From: Clostridia bacterium
Lineage (GTDB): Bacteria; Bacillota; Dehalobacteriia; UBA4068
NCBI GenBank assembly: GCA_012515255.1
Contig: JAAYYR010000032.1
Coordinates: 1 to 10,057 of the forward strand
Direction of reading: 5' to 3'
Length of the DNA: 10,057 nt
Shown here: piece by piece, positions 1 through 7,423 of the stretch
Position numbering within the stretch: position 1 is the first letter of the stretch
How the letters are laid out: every line of letters begins with the position of its first letter
Program-made: the position numbers and the translations under genes
Notes under the pieces: generated by a model
What the model was told of the DNA's origin: nothing
The model's database searches: none
The model's input: only the letters and a program-made list of their open reading frames with translations

Positions 1-835
1 CATCGGCGAAAAAGGTATCATCCACTTTTCTCTTGAGGACGACTGGCCGGACAGCGACGGCGGCGGCGCACCGCTCACCCTGCTTAGCGCGACTGCGGGC
101 AGTACCGCTAATATCATCCCCGGCGCGGCAAAAGCAAAACTGCGCGTCAACCATGGCCCGGCGCCGCAATCCCTGGGACAGGTACGCGCGCAAACGCATG
201 ATGATTGCCTGCTGCTAAGCGCCGACGGCAAAGCCGCCCATGCCTCGCAGCCGGAGGAGGGCGATAATGCCCTGGCCGCCCTGCTGCAGTACCTGGCCGG
301 GCTGGAGCTGACAAACAGCGCTGCCGCCCGCTATATCCGGGCGCTGGCCGAGCTATGCCGCGACAGCCGCTATGGCGCTTCCTTTGGTCTGGCGGCGCAA
401 GACGACTATTCGCGCTTGACCCTCATCCCCTCCATATTGCGCATCGCGCCGGGACAGGGCAGCCTTACCTGCGATATGCGCTTCCCTGTGACGCATAAGG
501 TAGCTGATTACCGCGCCGCGCTCGATGATATTTGCGCTAAATATCAATTGAAACTGGGCTTTTTCGAAGGCCATGAACCGCTGCTTGCGCAAGAGGATGA
601 TCCGACCGCGGCGCGGCTGCTCAAAGCCTACCGCGATTTTACCGGCGACCTAAGCGCCCCTTTGGTGATCGGCGGCGGCACTTATGCCAAGGAACTGCCG
701 GGCGTGCTGGCCTTCGGCCCCATCTTCGCCCATACGCCTAATCTCTGCCATCAGGCCGATGAATACATCAGCCGCGAGGATTTGCTGGCCGCGGCTAAAA
801 TCTATGCCCGGGCCATCTACGAACTATGCGTTTAG
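1..835 (+). CDS. M20-family dipeptidase, PepV/Sapep-like (3' part)
   Basis: C-terminal 277 codons of a zinc metallodipeptidase of peptidase family M20; the reading frame is open from base 2 and the start lies before the window. Members of this family (PepV of lactobacilli, Sapep of staphylococci) hydrolyse dipeptides in the cytoplasm. What is visible: the end of the lid/dimerisation region with a GKAAHASQPEEGDNA segment (about 226-270) that matches the family's G-K/R-x-A-H signature, then the returning catalytic domain with IGGGTYAKELPGVLAFGP (about 668-721) and a CHQADEYI segment whose histidine codon (749-751) corresponds to the conserved C-terminal metal-ligand histidine. The family usually has about 460-470 residues, so roughly 40 percent is missing to the left. 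The TAG stop is at 833-835. The next gene starts 63 bases downstream on the same strand. Family call is firm; the exact substrate cannot be read. Confidence 0.88.
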   Translation, partial: IGEKGIIHFSLEDDWPDSDGGGAPLTLLSATAGSTANIIPGAAKAKLRVNHGPAPQSLGQVRAQTHDDCLLLSADGKAAHASQPEEGDNALAALLQYLAGLELTNSAAARYIRALAELCRDSRYGASFGLAAQDDYSRLTLIPSILRIAPGQGSLTCDMRFPVTHKVADYRAALDDICAKYQLKLGFFEGHEPLLAQEDDPTAARLLKAYRDFTGDLSAPLVIGGGTYAKELPGVLAFGPIFAHTPNLCHQADEYISREDLLAAAKIYARAIYELCV

Positions 836-882
836 GCTTTACGCCATCAAGACGATCCTCCTGGACGAGGTAGCAAATTTGC

Positions 883-898
883 AACCGGAGGTTTCAAC
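883..898 (+). promoter_or_regulatory. Ribosome binding site of the zinc-ribbon repeat protein
   Basis: CGGAGG followed by TTTCAAC precedes the ATG at 899, a good Shine-Dalgarno at proper spacing. It supports this ATG as the start. A perfect 10-bp palindrome GCAAATTTGC (873-882) sits directly upstream; no clear -35/-10 pair or terminator was found in the 63-base gap, so co-transcription with the dipeptidase gene is possible. Confidence 0.65.
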
Positions 899-2530
899 AT
901 GTTACAACTAGCTATTTATATTTTCATCGGCGTCGCAGCTGCCGCCTTATTGGTATATCTTTTTATTCGCGCCGGCAAAAAAGAAGCCGAGGCCTCGCCG
1001 CAATACCGCTGGCAAAAAGCGGTGCAAGAATACGGCGACCCGGCCATGATCAATCTCTACCAAAACGCCAAAAGCAATGAGGAAAGGGCGGAGATCGCCT
1101 CTTTCGTCAATGAAGCCCTGGACAAAAGGGAAAAAACCCAGGCCGCTTCGCCGACAGAGCAAGCCGAGCCGCTGACGGATGAGGAAGCCTATACCCGGGA
1201 ATTAGAGCCAAAAGCAGACCCCGGGCCCGCTGAAAAGACGATGGAGATCAAGGATATGCTCGCGGCGCCGGCCTATCAGTTCTGGCAAGAGCCGGCCCTG
1301 AAAGAAAACAATGCCGACCCCGCTGAAAGGGCAGCGCAAGACCGCTCCGAACGCGACGAGCAGCCTGATTCCGCCATCTGTCCGGTATGCGGCGAACCCC
1401 TGGAAGACGGCTATGATTTCTGTATTTATTGCGGCAAGAAGATCAATCCGGTCGAGCCTGAGCCAAGCGACGATCCTGTCGCGCCGGTGAAAAAACCATC
1501 ATTCCTGCGCCTCCGCCGCAAAGAGCGGCAAGCCGCCGAGGATGAGCCGCTGCCCCGGCCGGAGCCGCTTTCAACCGATATAGCCGCCGCTTTATGCGCC
1601 TTTTGCGGCGAGCAGATGGAGCCGGGCGATACTTTTTGCATCTATTGCGGCTCCGCAGCCACAGGCTTTAAGGAACCGGCGTCCCATACCGGGTTAAACC
1701 CCAGGGCAGATGCGGACGGCACAATATCTGGCGCCGGGGCGGAAGAGACGACGGAAGATGAGGACGACTTTGAGACGCCGGCTATTATCGAGCCGGTTTA
1801 TGGGCGGCGCCATATCGGGCGCGATATTTTTGCTGACTTGCCCGATGAGGACTTAGCCGCGGAAAACAATGCCTGGCAGCCGCATAAGCGCGGGCCTGCC
1901 GCGGCGGAGCCGGAGCAGACGCAGGAGCCGCAATATGCTGCTCACGATTATGCGCCCCCGGCGGAACAAGAGCAGCCCGACGCCGGCACGCAAGCAAAGA
2001 CCGAGCAGGCACGGCCTGATTTCAGCGAGCCGGGCTTTGATGAACCGATAGCCGCAGCAAAGCCGGAGCAGATGCAGGAGCCGCAATATATAGCCCACGA
2101 CTATACGCCCCCGGCGGAACAAGAGCAGCCCGACGCCGGCGCGCAAGCAAAGGCTGAGCAGGCGCACCCTGATTTTAGCGAGCCGGACTTTGATGAGCCG
2201 GCTACAGCGTCGGAGCCGGAGCAGATGCGGGAGCCGCAATATGCTGCTCACGATTATGCGCCCCCGGCGGAACAAGAGCAGGCCGACGCCGGCGCGCAAG
2301 CAAAGGCCGAGCAGGCTACGGCGCAGGATGCTCCGGCCGCCAACCCTTTTATGCGGCCCATGGAGCCAACCAAGGAAGCAACGGCCAAACCGCCGGTATC
2401 CCTGCAGGAAATACTTGAAAATATGCGCGCTTTGGAAGAAAAAATCTTTGCCGAAGTGGCTGCCGCCGAGCAGGAAACGCAAAATATCCCGCTTGACCCG
2501 CGGGTCAAGCCAGTCAAGAAAAACCTCTAA
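899..2530 (+). CDS. Membrane-anchored double zinc-ribbon protein with 51-residue tandem repeats
   Basis: Function unknown; 543 residues. An N-terminal hydrophobic segment (about residues 3-24) is followed by Arg and two Lys, which by the positive-inside rule puts the rest in the cytoplasm. Residues about 36-80 form a short charged, probably helical region. Two zinc-ribbon motifs follow, each CxxC-x10-CxxC: Cys161/164/175/178 and Cys233/236/247/250, joined by an acidic/proline-rich linker. Residues about 336-473 are low-complexity, Glu/Gln/Pro/Ala-rich, with three copies of a 51-residue repeat (EPQYAAHDYAPPAEQEQ core). The C-terminus (about 500-530) is a predicted amphipathic helix or coiled coil with a SLQEILENMRALEEKI segment. 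Such proteins are often scaffold or adaptor proteins, but that is inference. Strong RBS at 883-898. The acidic repeat region is probably disordered. A second, smaller zinc-ribbon membrane protein is encoded at 8849-9487. Confidence 0.85.
   Translation: MLQLAIYIFIGVAAAALLVYLFIRAGKKEAEASPQYRWQKAVQEYGDPAMINLYQNAKSNEERAEIASFVNEALDKREKTQAASPTEQAEPLTDEEAYTRELEPKADPGPAEKTMEIKDMLAAPAYQFWQEPALKENNADPAERAAQDRSERDEQPDSAICPVCGEPLEDGYDFCIYCGKKINPVEPEPSDDPVAPVKKPSFLRLRRKERQAAEDEPLPRPEPLSTDIAAALCAFCGEQMEPGDTFCIYCGSAATGFKEPASHTGLNPRADADGTISGAGAEETTEDEDDFETPAIIEPVYGRRHIGRDIFADLPDEDLAAENNAWQPHKRGPAAAEPEQTQEPQYAAHDYAPPAEQEQPDAGTQAKTEQARPDFSEPGFDEPIAAAKPEQMQEPQYIAHDYTPPAEQEQPDAGAQAKAEQAHPDFSEPDFDEPATASEPEQMREPQYAAHDYAPPAEQEQADAGAQAKAEQATAQDAPAANPFMRPMEPTKEATAKPPVSLQEILENMRALEEKIFAEVAAAEQETQNIPLDPRVKPVKKNL
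1905..2317 (+). repeat. 153-bp in-frame tandem repeat, 2.7 copies
   Basis: Three copies with an exact 153-base period: the landmark CCGCAATAT begins at 1928, 2081 and 2234. Copies run approximately 1905-2057, 2058-2210 and 2211-2317; the third lacks the PDFSEPxFDEP part at its end. The period is a multiple of three, so it encodes a 51-residue protein repeat. Copies 1 and 3 are identical over 52 bases (1924-1975 and 2230-2281), whereas copy 2 carries six substitutions in that stretch. Confidence 0.92.
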
Positions 2531-2727
2531 AAACGCATTGTCACCGCAACCGGGCCGCCCTGCCGCCTAATCGGCTTAGCTTGCCCTGCCCGGACAGGCT
2601 GATTATGTCTAAAATCACAACGGCGGCAGGTATGAAAACATTGATCGCGCAGAAAATACCTAAAGCATATACTATGCTTAGAATATAAAACCGCTATCAG
2701 CCTGAATCAAGAGAACTGAGGTACACC
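2531..2727. other. Intergenic region before pepF
   Basis: 197 bases without a supported gene. It contains a 9-bp inverted repeat, CCTGCCGCC at 2559-2567 and GGCGGCAGG at 2622-2630, enclosing a small CCTG/CAGG hairpin (about 2585-2598). No T-tract follows, so it does not look like an intrinsic terminator. The right half (2631-2700) turns A/T-rich and holds the likely promoter region and palindrome described separately. Confidence 0.5.
2641..2727 (+). promoter_or_regulatory. Putative promoter/operator and RBS region of pepF
   Basis: An A/T-rich stretch stands out from the GC-rich surroundings. Possible promoter elements are TTGATC (2641-2646) and TATACT (2668-2673), but the 21-base spacing is too long for a normal pair, so the assignment is weak; TAGAAT (2679-2684) is an alternative -10. 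A perfect inverted repeat AAGCATA-TAC-TATGCTT (2663-2679) overlaps these and could be a repressor site. CTGAGGT (about 2716-2722) is the RBS for the ATG at 2728. Confidence 0.35.
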
Positions 2728-4533
2728 ATGACAATCAAGCAATTGCCCGCCCGTGAGGAAATTGAAGACCGCTACAAATGGAATCTGGCCAAAATCTACG
2801 CCAACCAGGAGCTATGGCAGGCCGACCCGGAAGAAGTACGCGCGATGCTGCCCGAGGGCGAGAAATTTCGCGGCCGCCTGGGCGACAGCGCTGAAAGCCT
2901 GCGTGAATTCCTCATCTGGGAGGAAGAACTATTCCAGCGGCTGGAAAAGGTCTATCTCTACGCCTCGCTGCGCCAGCACGAAAATAATGCCGACCAACAG
3001 GCCCAGGCCATGCGCGGCGCCGCGGAATCCCTGGCCGTGGCCGCTAGCACGCTTGTTTCCTTCTTCTCCCCGGAAGTGCTGAGCATACCGGAGGAACGCC
3101 TTAATGAATTCCTGCAAGACCCAAAGCTGGAATTATATCAAAAGCTGATTGAGGATATCACGCGCATGCGCAGCCATACCTTAAGCCCGGAACAAGAAAG
3201 GCTGCTGGCGGGCGCTTCGGAGATGGCGGGCAGCTTCGACACCATCTTTTCCATGCTCACCGACGCGGATATCGAATTCCCCAAAATCCGCGACCGCCGC
3301 GGCAAGGCCGAGCAACTCAGCTCCGGCAATTATGTGCGCTTCCTCCAATCATCCGACCGCGTTTTGCGCCGCTCCGCCTATGAGGGCATGTTCGATACCT
3401 TCGGCCGCTACGCCAATACCATTGCCGCGACGCTTGACGCCTCGGTGAAGAAAGATAATTTCTATGCCCGCGCCCGCAATTATGAGAGCGCGCTGGCCGC
3501 CTCCCTCGACGGCGACAATATCCCCGAGGAAGTTTATCATCAGCTGATCGCAACGGTGCGCGGCTTCCTGCCCCGCTTTCATGATTATCTTGAGCTGCGC
3601 CGCCGCAAACTTGGCCTCACCGAGCTGCATATGTATGATCTCTATGTACCGCTGTACCCGGAGCTAAAAACAGGCTTTAGCTGGGATGAGGCGCAAAGCA
3701 TCGTACTTGAGGCCCTACATCCGCTCGGCGGGGACTATGTAGCCGAGCTGACGGCCGGCATCGCCGGCGGCTGGGTGGATGTCTATGAAAGCCGCGGCAA
3801 AAGCTCAGGCGCTTTTTCTTCCGGCGTTTACGGCACCGACCCCTATATCATGCTCAATTACCAGGATAATCTCAGCAATGTCTTTACTCTGGCGCATGAG
3901 GCGGGGCATTCCATGCACTCTTTTTATTCCCGCCGCAGCCAGCCCTATGTATACAGCGATTACCGCATCTTCGTGGCCGAGGTGGCGAGTACGGTCAATG
4001 AAAACCTGCTTATGGATCATCTGCTGCGCCATGCCGCGACCCGGGAGGAGCTGAATTATCTCACCAATCATTATCTGGAGGAATTCCGCGGCACTGTCTT
4101 CCGTCAGACCATGTTCGCCGAGTTCGAGCTCAAAGCGCATCAACTGGCCCAGGCCGGGGAATCGCTGACCAGCCAAAGGATGAATGAGATTTACGAGGAA
4201 CTAAACCGCGATTATTTCGGCCCCGGCGTTTTAGTGGACGATCGCATCGCTAAAGAATGGATGCGCATCCCCCATTTCTACCGCGCTTATTATGTGTATA
4301 AATACGCCACCGGCTTTTGCGCCGCCTCAGCTCTGGCTCAGGGCATACTTGACGCCGACCCCGCCGTCGCCGCCGCTAACCGCGAGCGCTATTTGCGCTT
4401 TCTGGCCGCGGGCGGCAGCCGTGATCCGCTGGAACTGCTGGCCGACGCCGGTGTCGATATGACCACTCGCGAGCCGCTCGTCAAGGCCCTTGATCTTTTC
4501 AGCGAGCTGGTGGACTCGCTGCTGCGGCAATGA
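2728..4533 (+). CDS. pepF: Oligoendopeptidase F (peptidase family M3)
   Basis: Cytoplasmic zinc metallopeptidase that cleaves short oligopeptides, probably for use or recycling of peptides. At 601 residues it has the family's usual length. The N-terminal [17 protein letters not shown] segment is the typical PepF opening and supports the ATG at 2728. The helical N-terminal lobe takes up about residues 1-200; the catalytic domain carries the zinc motif HEAGH (His390, Glu391, His394) in [12 protein letters not shown], with the third ligand Glu418 in [11 protein letters not shown]. The C-terminal [15 protein letters not shown] segment, with its conserved His/Tyr residues that shape the substrate site in M3 peptidases, is intact. 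No signal peptide is seen. Its TGA stop overlaps the larE start by four bases, so translation of the two is probably coupled. No sign of damage. Confidence 0.96.
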
Positions 4534-5336
4534 CGGACAGCCTCAATGAAAAACGCGACAAACTCTGCACTATCCTTGACCGCCACGGCAAGCGCGGCCT
4601 CGTTGTTTGCTATTCCGGCGGCTGCGACAGCACCCTGCTCGCCGCCATGGCGCGCGAAGCCGGCGTACAGCCGCTTTTGCTGCTGACATTTGCCACACCC
4701 ACCATCTCCCGCTATGATCTGGAGGCAGCGGCGGATATCGCGGCCGGATTAGGCCTGCAGCAGCGCGTCAGCCGCTTGGATACGCTCCTGCTCCCCGATA
4801 TGGCTGAAAACAGCCGCAAACGCTGCTATCATTGCAAGCTGGCTCTGTACCGGGAAGCGCTAAGCATTGCCCGGACCGCAGGCTATGGCTGTGTCGCGGA
4901 CGGCGGCAACGCCGATGACCGCGCAGCTCATCGCCCCGGCAATCAGGCAATAGATGAGCTGGGAATATGTCAGCCGCTGGCTGAGGCGCGGCTGACCAAG
5001 GCGGAAATCCGGCTTCTGGCCGCCAGCATGGGTCTGCCCAATGCCGACCGCCCGGCTTCGCCTTGCCTTGCCAGCCGCTTCCCCTATGGCAGCCGCTTGG
5101 ACACCGAGCTTTTGCAGCGTGTAGAGCAAGGGGAAAGCCTGCTGCGCGAGCTGGGGCTGCGCAATTTCCGGCTGCGCGTCCACGATGATTTGGCGCGGCT
5201 TGAAGTTGCGCGGCAGGAAACTGCCGCCGCGCTCCTCCTTGGGGAAACAATCAACGCCGGGCTAAGACGACTGGGATACCGCTACATAACGCTTGATCTG
5301 GAGGAATTGGCAAGCGGCAGCTTTGACCGCGTTTAA
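4530..5336 (+). CDS. larE: LarE, ATP-dependent sulfur insertase for the nickel-pincer cofactor
   Basis: 268 residues, family length. LarE adenylates the carboxyl groups of the pyridinium biscarboxylate mononucleotide made by LarB and converts them to thiocarboxylates for nickel-pincer nucleotide synthesis. The PP-loop ATP motif is SGGCDS (residues 29-34). Later come DGGNADD, a [13 protein letters not shown] segment, LTKAEIR and [17 protein letters not shown], all typical of LarE rather than other PP-loop enzymes. Cys179, in the PCLASR motif, aligns with Cys176 of Lactiplantibacillus plantarum LarE, the sacrificial sulfur donor. A further pair, Cys99 and Cys102 in KRCYHCK, gives the three-cysteine set known from LarE types that hold a [4Fe-4S] cluster and can act catalytically. 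The start ATG overlaps the pepF stop (ATGA). larC follows after 29 bases. Confidence 0.94.
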
Positions 5337-5365
5337 TCAATCTCCGGCGAAAGGAAAAGAAAAGC

Positions 5366-6532
5366 ATGACCAAAATTGCCTATCTGGATTGTCTCAGCGG
5401 CATCGCCGGAGATATGCTGCTCGCGGCTTTGCTTGACGCGGGCGCTAATTTGCAATGGATCAAACAACAATTAGCGCTTTTGCCGCTTGAGCCTTGGCGT
5501 ATGGAACTGAGCCGGGTTAGCAAAGGCGGGATCATGGCGCGGCAACTAGATATCAGCTTTGAGCCGGGACATCATCACCGCGCTTACCGTGATATCCGCG
5601 CTCTGCTGGAGCAAGCCGACTGGCCCGAGCCTGCGCCAGCTATCGCCCAACGCTCATTTGCCGCTCTGGCCGAGGCCGAGGCCACGGTACATGGCTGCGC
5701 CATCGACGACGTGCATTTCCATGAGGTGGGAGCGCTTGATTCCCTGCTTGATATTTGCGGCGTGGCGCTGGCCCTCGCTGATTTGCATATCGAGCGCGTT
5801 TATGTCTCTGATCTGCCCTTGAGCCGGGGCTATGTCGATTGCGCTCATGGAAGGCTGCCGCTGCCCGCGCCTGCCGCGGCGCAGCTTTTGACCGGCTGGC
5901 GGCTTATCCCCTCCGATATCCGCGGCGAAACCGTCACCCCCACCGGCGCGGCGCTTTTGCATGGCTGCGCGGCCCGCCAGGAGCAGCCGGCCCTGCTCCT
6001 GGAGCGTATCGGCCACGGGGCGGGGCATCATGATTTTCCCGGTCAGCCCAATGTGCTGCGGGTGCTTATGGGCCGCGACGAGAACGCCTGTGCAGACGGC
6101 TTAATCGGCGACCAGGTGGATGTTCTGCGCAGCCATATTGACGACGCCAGCGGCGAGCTGTTGGGGCAGCTATGGGATAAAGCCTTTGCTCTTGGCGCGC
6201 TTGATATGAGCTATACGCCGCTATTAATGAAAAAAGGCCGCCCGGCCTGGGAGCTGACCCTAATCGCGCCGCCCGGCCGCGGCGCTGAATTCGCCCGGCT
6301 GATCTTTAGCCATACAACAACGCTCGGCCTGCGCTATTGCCGCGAAAACCGCTGGCTGCTGCCGCGGCGAAGCGTAAAGGTCGACACTGCCTATGGCGAG
6401 ATCAGCGTCAAATGCGGCGGCGATACCATCTTGCCGGAAGCGGATGAGGTGGCCGCAGCAGCAGACCGCTGTAAAGTCAGCTTCAAACAGGTCTATGAGG
6501 CGGCGCTGGCCGCCTATTGGCAATATAAATAA
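5366..6532 (+). CDS. larC: LarC, CTP-dependent nickel insertase (cyclometallase)
   Basis: 388 residues. LarC (formerly DUF111) inserts nickel into pyridinium bisthiocarboxylate mononucleotide using CTP, the last step of nickel-pincer nucleotide synthesis. The N-terminal signature YLDCLSGIAGDMLLAALLD (residues about 6-24), the HFHEVGALDSLLDI motif (117-130) and the C-terminal MKKGRPAWELTLIAPP motif (from 288) are all present, ending in an ILPEADEVAAAADR and VSFKQVY segment. Both the LarC1 and LarC2 parts lie in one continuous frame, so no programmed frameshift is needed as in L. plantarum. The usual NIDDM motif reads HIDDA (257-261), a mild divergence. RBS AAAGGA sits about 10 bases before the ATG. 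Placed between larE and a HAD phosphatase gene. larB and larA are not in view. Confidence 0.94.
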   Translation: MTKIAYLDCLSGIAGDMLLAALLDAGANLQWIKQQLALLPLEPWRMELSRVSKGGIMARQLDISFEPGHHHRAYRDIRALLEQADWPEPAPAIAQRSFAALAEAEATVHGCAIDDVHFHEVGALDSLLDICGVALALADLHIERVYVSDLPLSRGYVDCAHGRLPLPAPAAAQLLTGWRLIPSDIRGETVTPTGAALLHGCAARQEQPALLLERIGHGAGHHDFPGQPNVLRVLMGRDENACADGLIGDQVDVLRSHIDDASGELLGQLWDKAFALGALDMSYTPLLMKKGRPAWELTLIAPPGRGAEFARLIFSHTTTLGLRYCRENRWLLPRRSVKVDTAYGEISVKCGGDTILPEADEVAAAADRCKVSFKQVYEAALAAYWQYK

Positions 6533-6553
6533 ATCGCTCAAGAAAGGATTCCT

Positions 6554-7198
6554 ATGACCTCGTTTATTTTCGACCTCGACGGAACTTTATCCGATACTAT
6601 ACCATTGATCAAGCAAACTACCAGCCAGGCTCTTGCGCGCTTCGGCTTGAGCGCCTGCGATGAAGAAATCGCCGGCTTTATCGGCATCCCGCTCGTAGTG
6701 GTTGGCGAACATTTTCTGGGGGCGGATCGCAAAGAAGAATATATGCAGGCTTTTTTTGAGCATTATCATCAGCATAATAAAGAGGTCAAGGCTTTTCCCG
6801 GCCTGCCGGAAATGCTGACGCAATTGCAAGCCAAAGGCGCCAAGCTGGCTATCGCCACCTCCAAACGCCGCCTCCCCGCCTACGATACCCTGGAGATTAT
6901 CGGCCTGCGGCATTTCTTCCCCGTTGTGGTGCATAGCGAATGCAATTGCGGTTTTAAGCCTGGCCCCGGCCCTGTGGAGCGCGCAATCGCTGATCTGGGC
7001 GGCGATCCCGCCCAGAGCTGGTTCATCGGCGACAGCGTGCATGATATCGCCTCCGCCAAGGCGGCCGGTATCAGCAGCGTGGGCGTCACCTGGGGCGTCA
7101 CAACCAGAGATAAACTAGCGGAAGCGGAACCGGATTATCTCTGCGACGAAGTCGGCGAATTGCATGAGCTGCTGCTGCGGCTGCTGCCGGCCGATTAA
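6554..7198 (+). CDS. HAD-superfamily hydrolase, phosphoglycolate phosphatase/PpaX-like
   Basis: 214 residues, a Mg-dependent phosphatase of HAD subfamily IA. Motif I is FDLDGTLSDT (nucleophile Asp7, acid/base Asp9); a helical cap follows (about 15-80); motif II is in IATSKRR; motif III is Lys135 in FKPGPGP; motif IV is GDSVHD (Asp160, Asp164). The C-terminal AAGISSVGVTWG segment is typical of Gph/PpaX-type enzymes. The substrate cannot be read from sequence: candidates are phosphoglycolate, pyrophosphate or another small phosphoester. RBS AAAGGA precedes the ATG. It begins 21 bases after larC and is probably the last gene of the pepF-larE-larC operon, which ends at the hairpin at 7363-7404. 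A link to the nickel cofactor is only suggested by position. Confidence 0.9.
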   Translation: MTSFIFDLDGTLSDTIPLIKQTTSQALARFGLSACDEEIAGFIGIPLVVVGEHFLGADRKEEYMQAFFEHYHQHNKEVKAFPGLPEMLTQLQAKGAKLAIATSKRRLPAYDTLEIIGLRHFFPVVVHSECNCGFKPGPGPVERAIADLGGDPAQSWFIGDSVHDIASAKAAGISSVGVTWGVTTRDKLAEAEPDYLCDEVGELHELLLRLLPAD

Positions 7199-7362
7199 GC
7201 CGTGCCGCAAACAGGCGCAAAGCCTCCGCGTCAAATCAATGCTTTGCTTATCAGGAGCCGGGCTGTCCGCAGGAATAGCGGTCGCCATGAATTATGCTCC
7301 TGTCGCCTTGCCGGGCGCTTGCCAAAAAGCTCAGAAGCTGTCCGGCTTATTCCCATATAAAT

Positions 7363-7404
7363 AAAAACCCGGCTTCCGTAATATTTCCAGGAAGCCGGGT
7401 TTTT
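7363..7404. terminator. Bidirectional intrinsic terminator between convergent operons
   Basis: AAAAACCCGGCTTCC (7363-7377), a 12-base loop, then GGAAGCCGGGTTTTT (7390-7404): a perfect 15-bp inverted repeat with A-tract on the left and T-tract on the right. It can stop rightward transcription from the HAD gene and leftward transcription from the rubredoxin gene. The 160 bases between the HAD stop and this hairpin hold no convincing gene. Confidence 0.93.
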
Positions 7405-7423
7405 GATCTGTGATGCATCAGGC

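Noticed and set aside
1853..2482. Long 209-codon open frame on the minus strand opposite the zinc-ribbon protein
   Set aside because: It lies entirely inside the plus-strand gene, its product is a Leu/Arg/Gly-rich translation of the tandem repeat in antisense, and it has no ribosome binding site or family motif. The open frame is explained by GC-rich composition and the 153-bp period.
2641..2673. TTGATC and TATACT as a firm pepF promoter
   Set aside because: The 21-base spacing is outside the normal 16-18 range; kept only as a weak candidate region.
7164..7364. Possible 66-codon plus-strand gene after the HAD phosphatase
   Set aside because: It overlaps the HAD gene end, has no good ribosome binding site, a Cys-rich start that is a frame shadow of the HAD C-terminus, and ends at the terminator. 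A 25-codon frame from the internal ATG at about 7288 is also unsupported.
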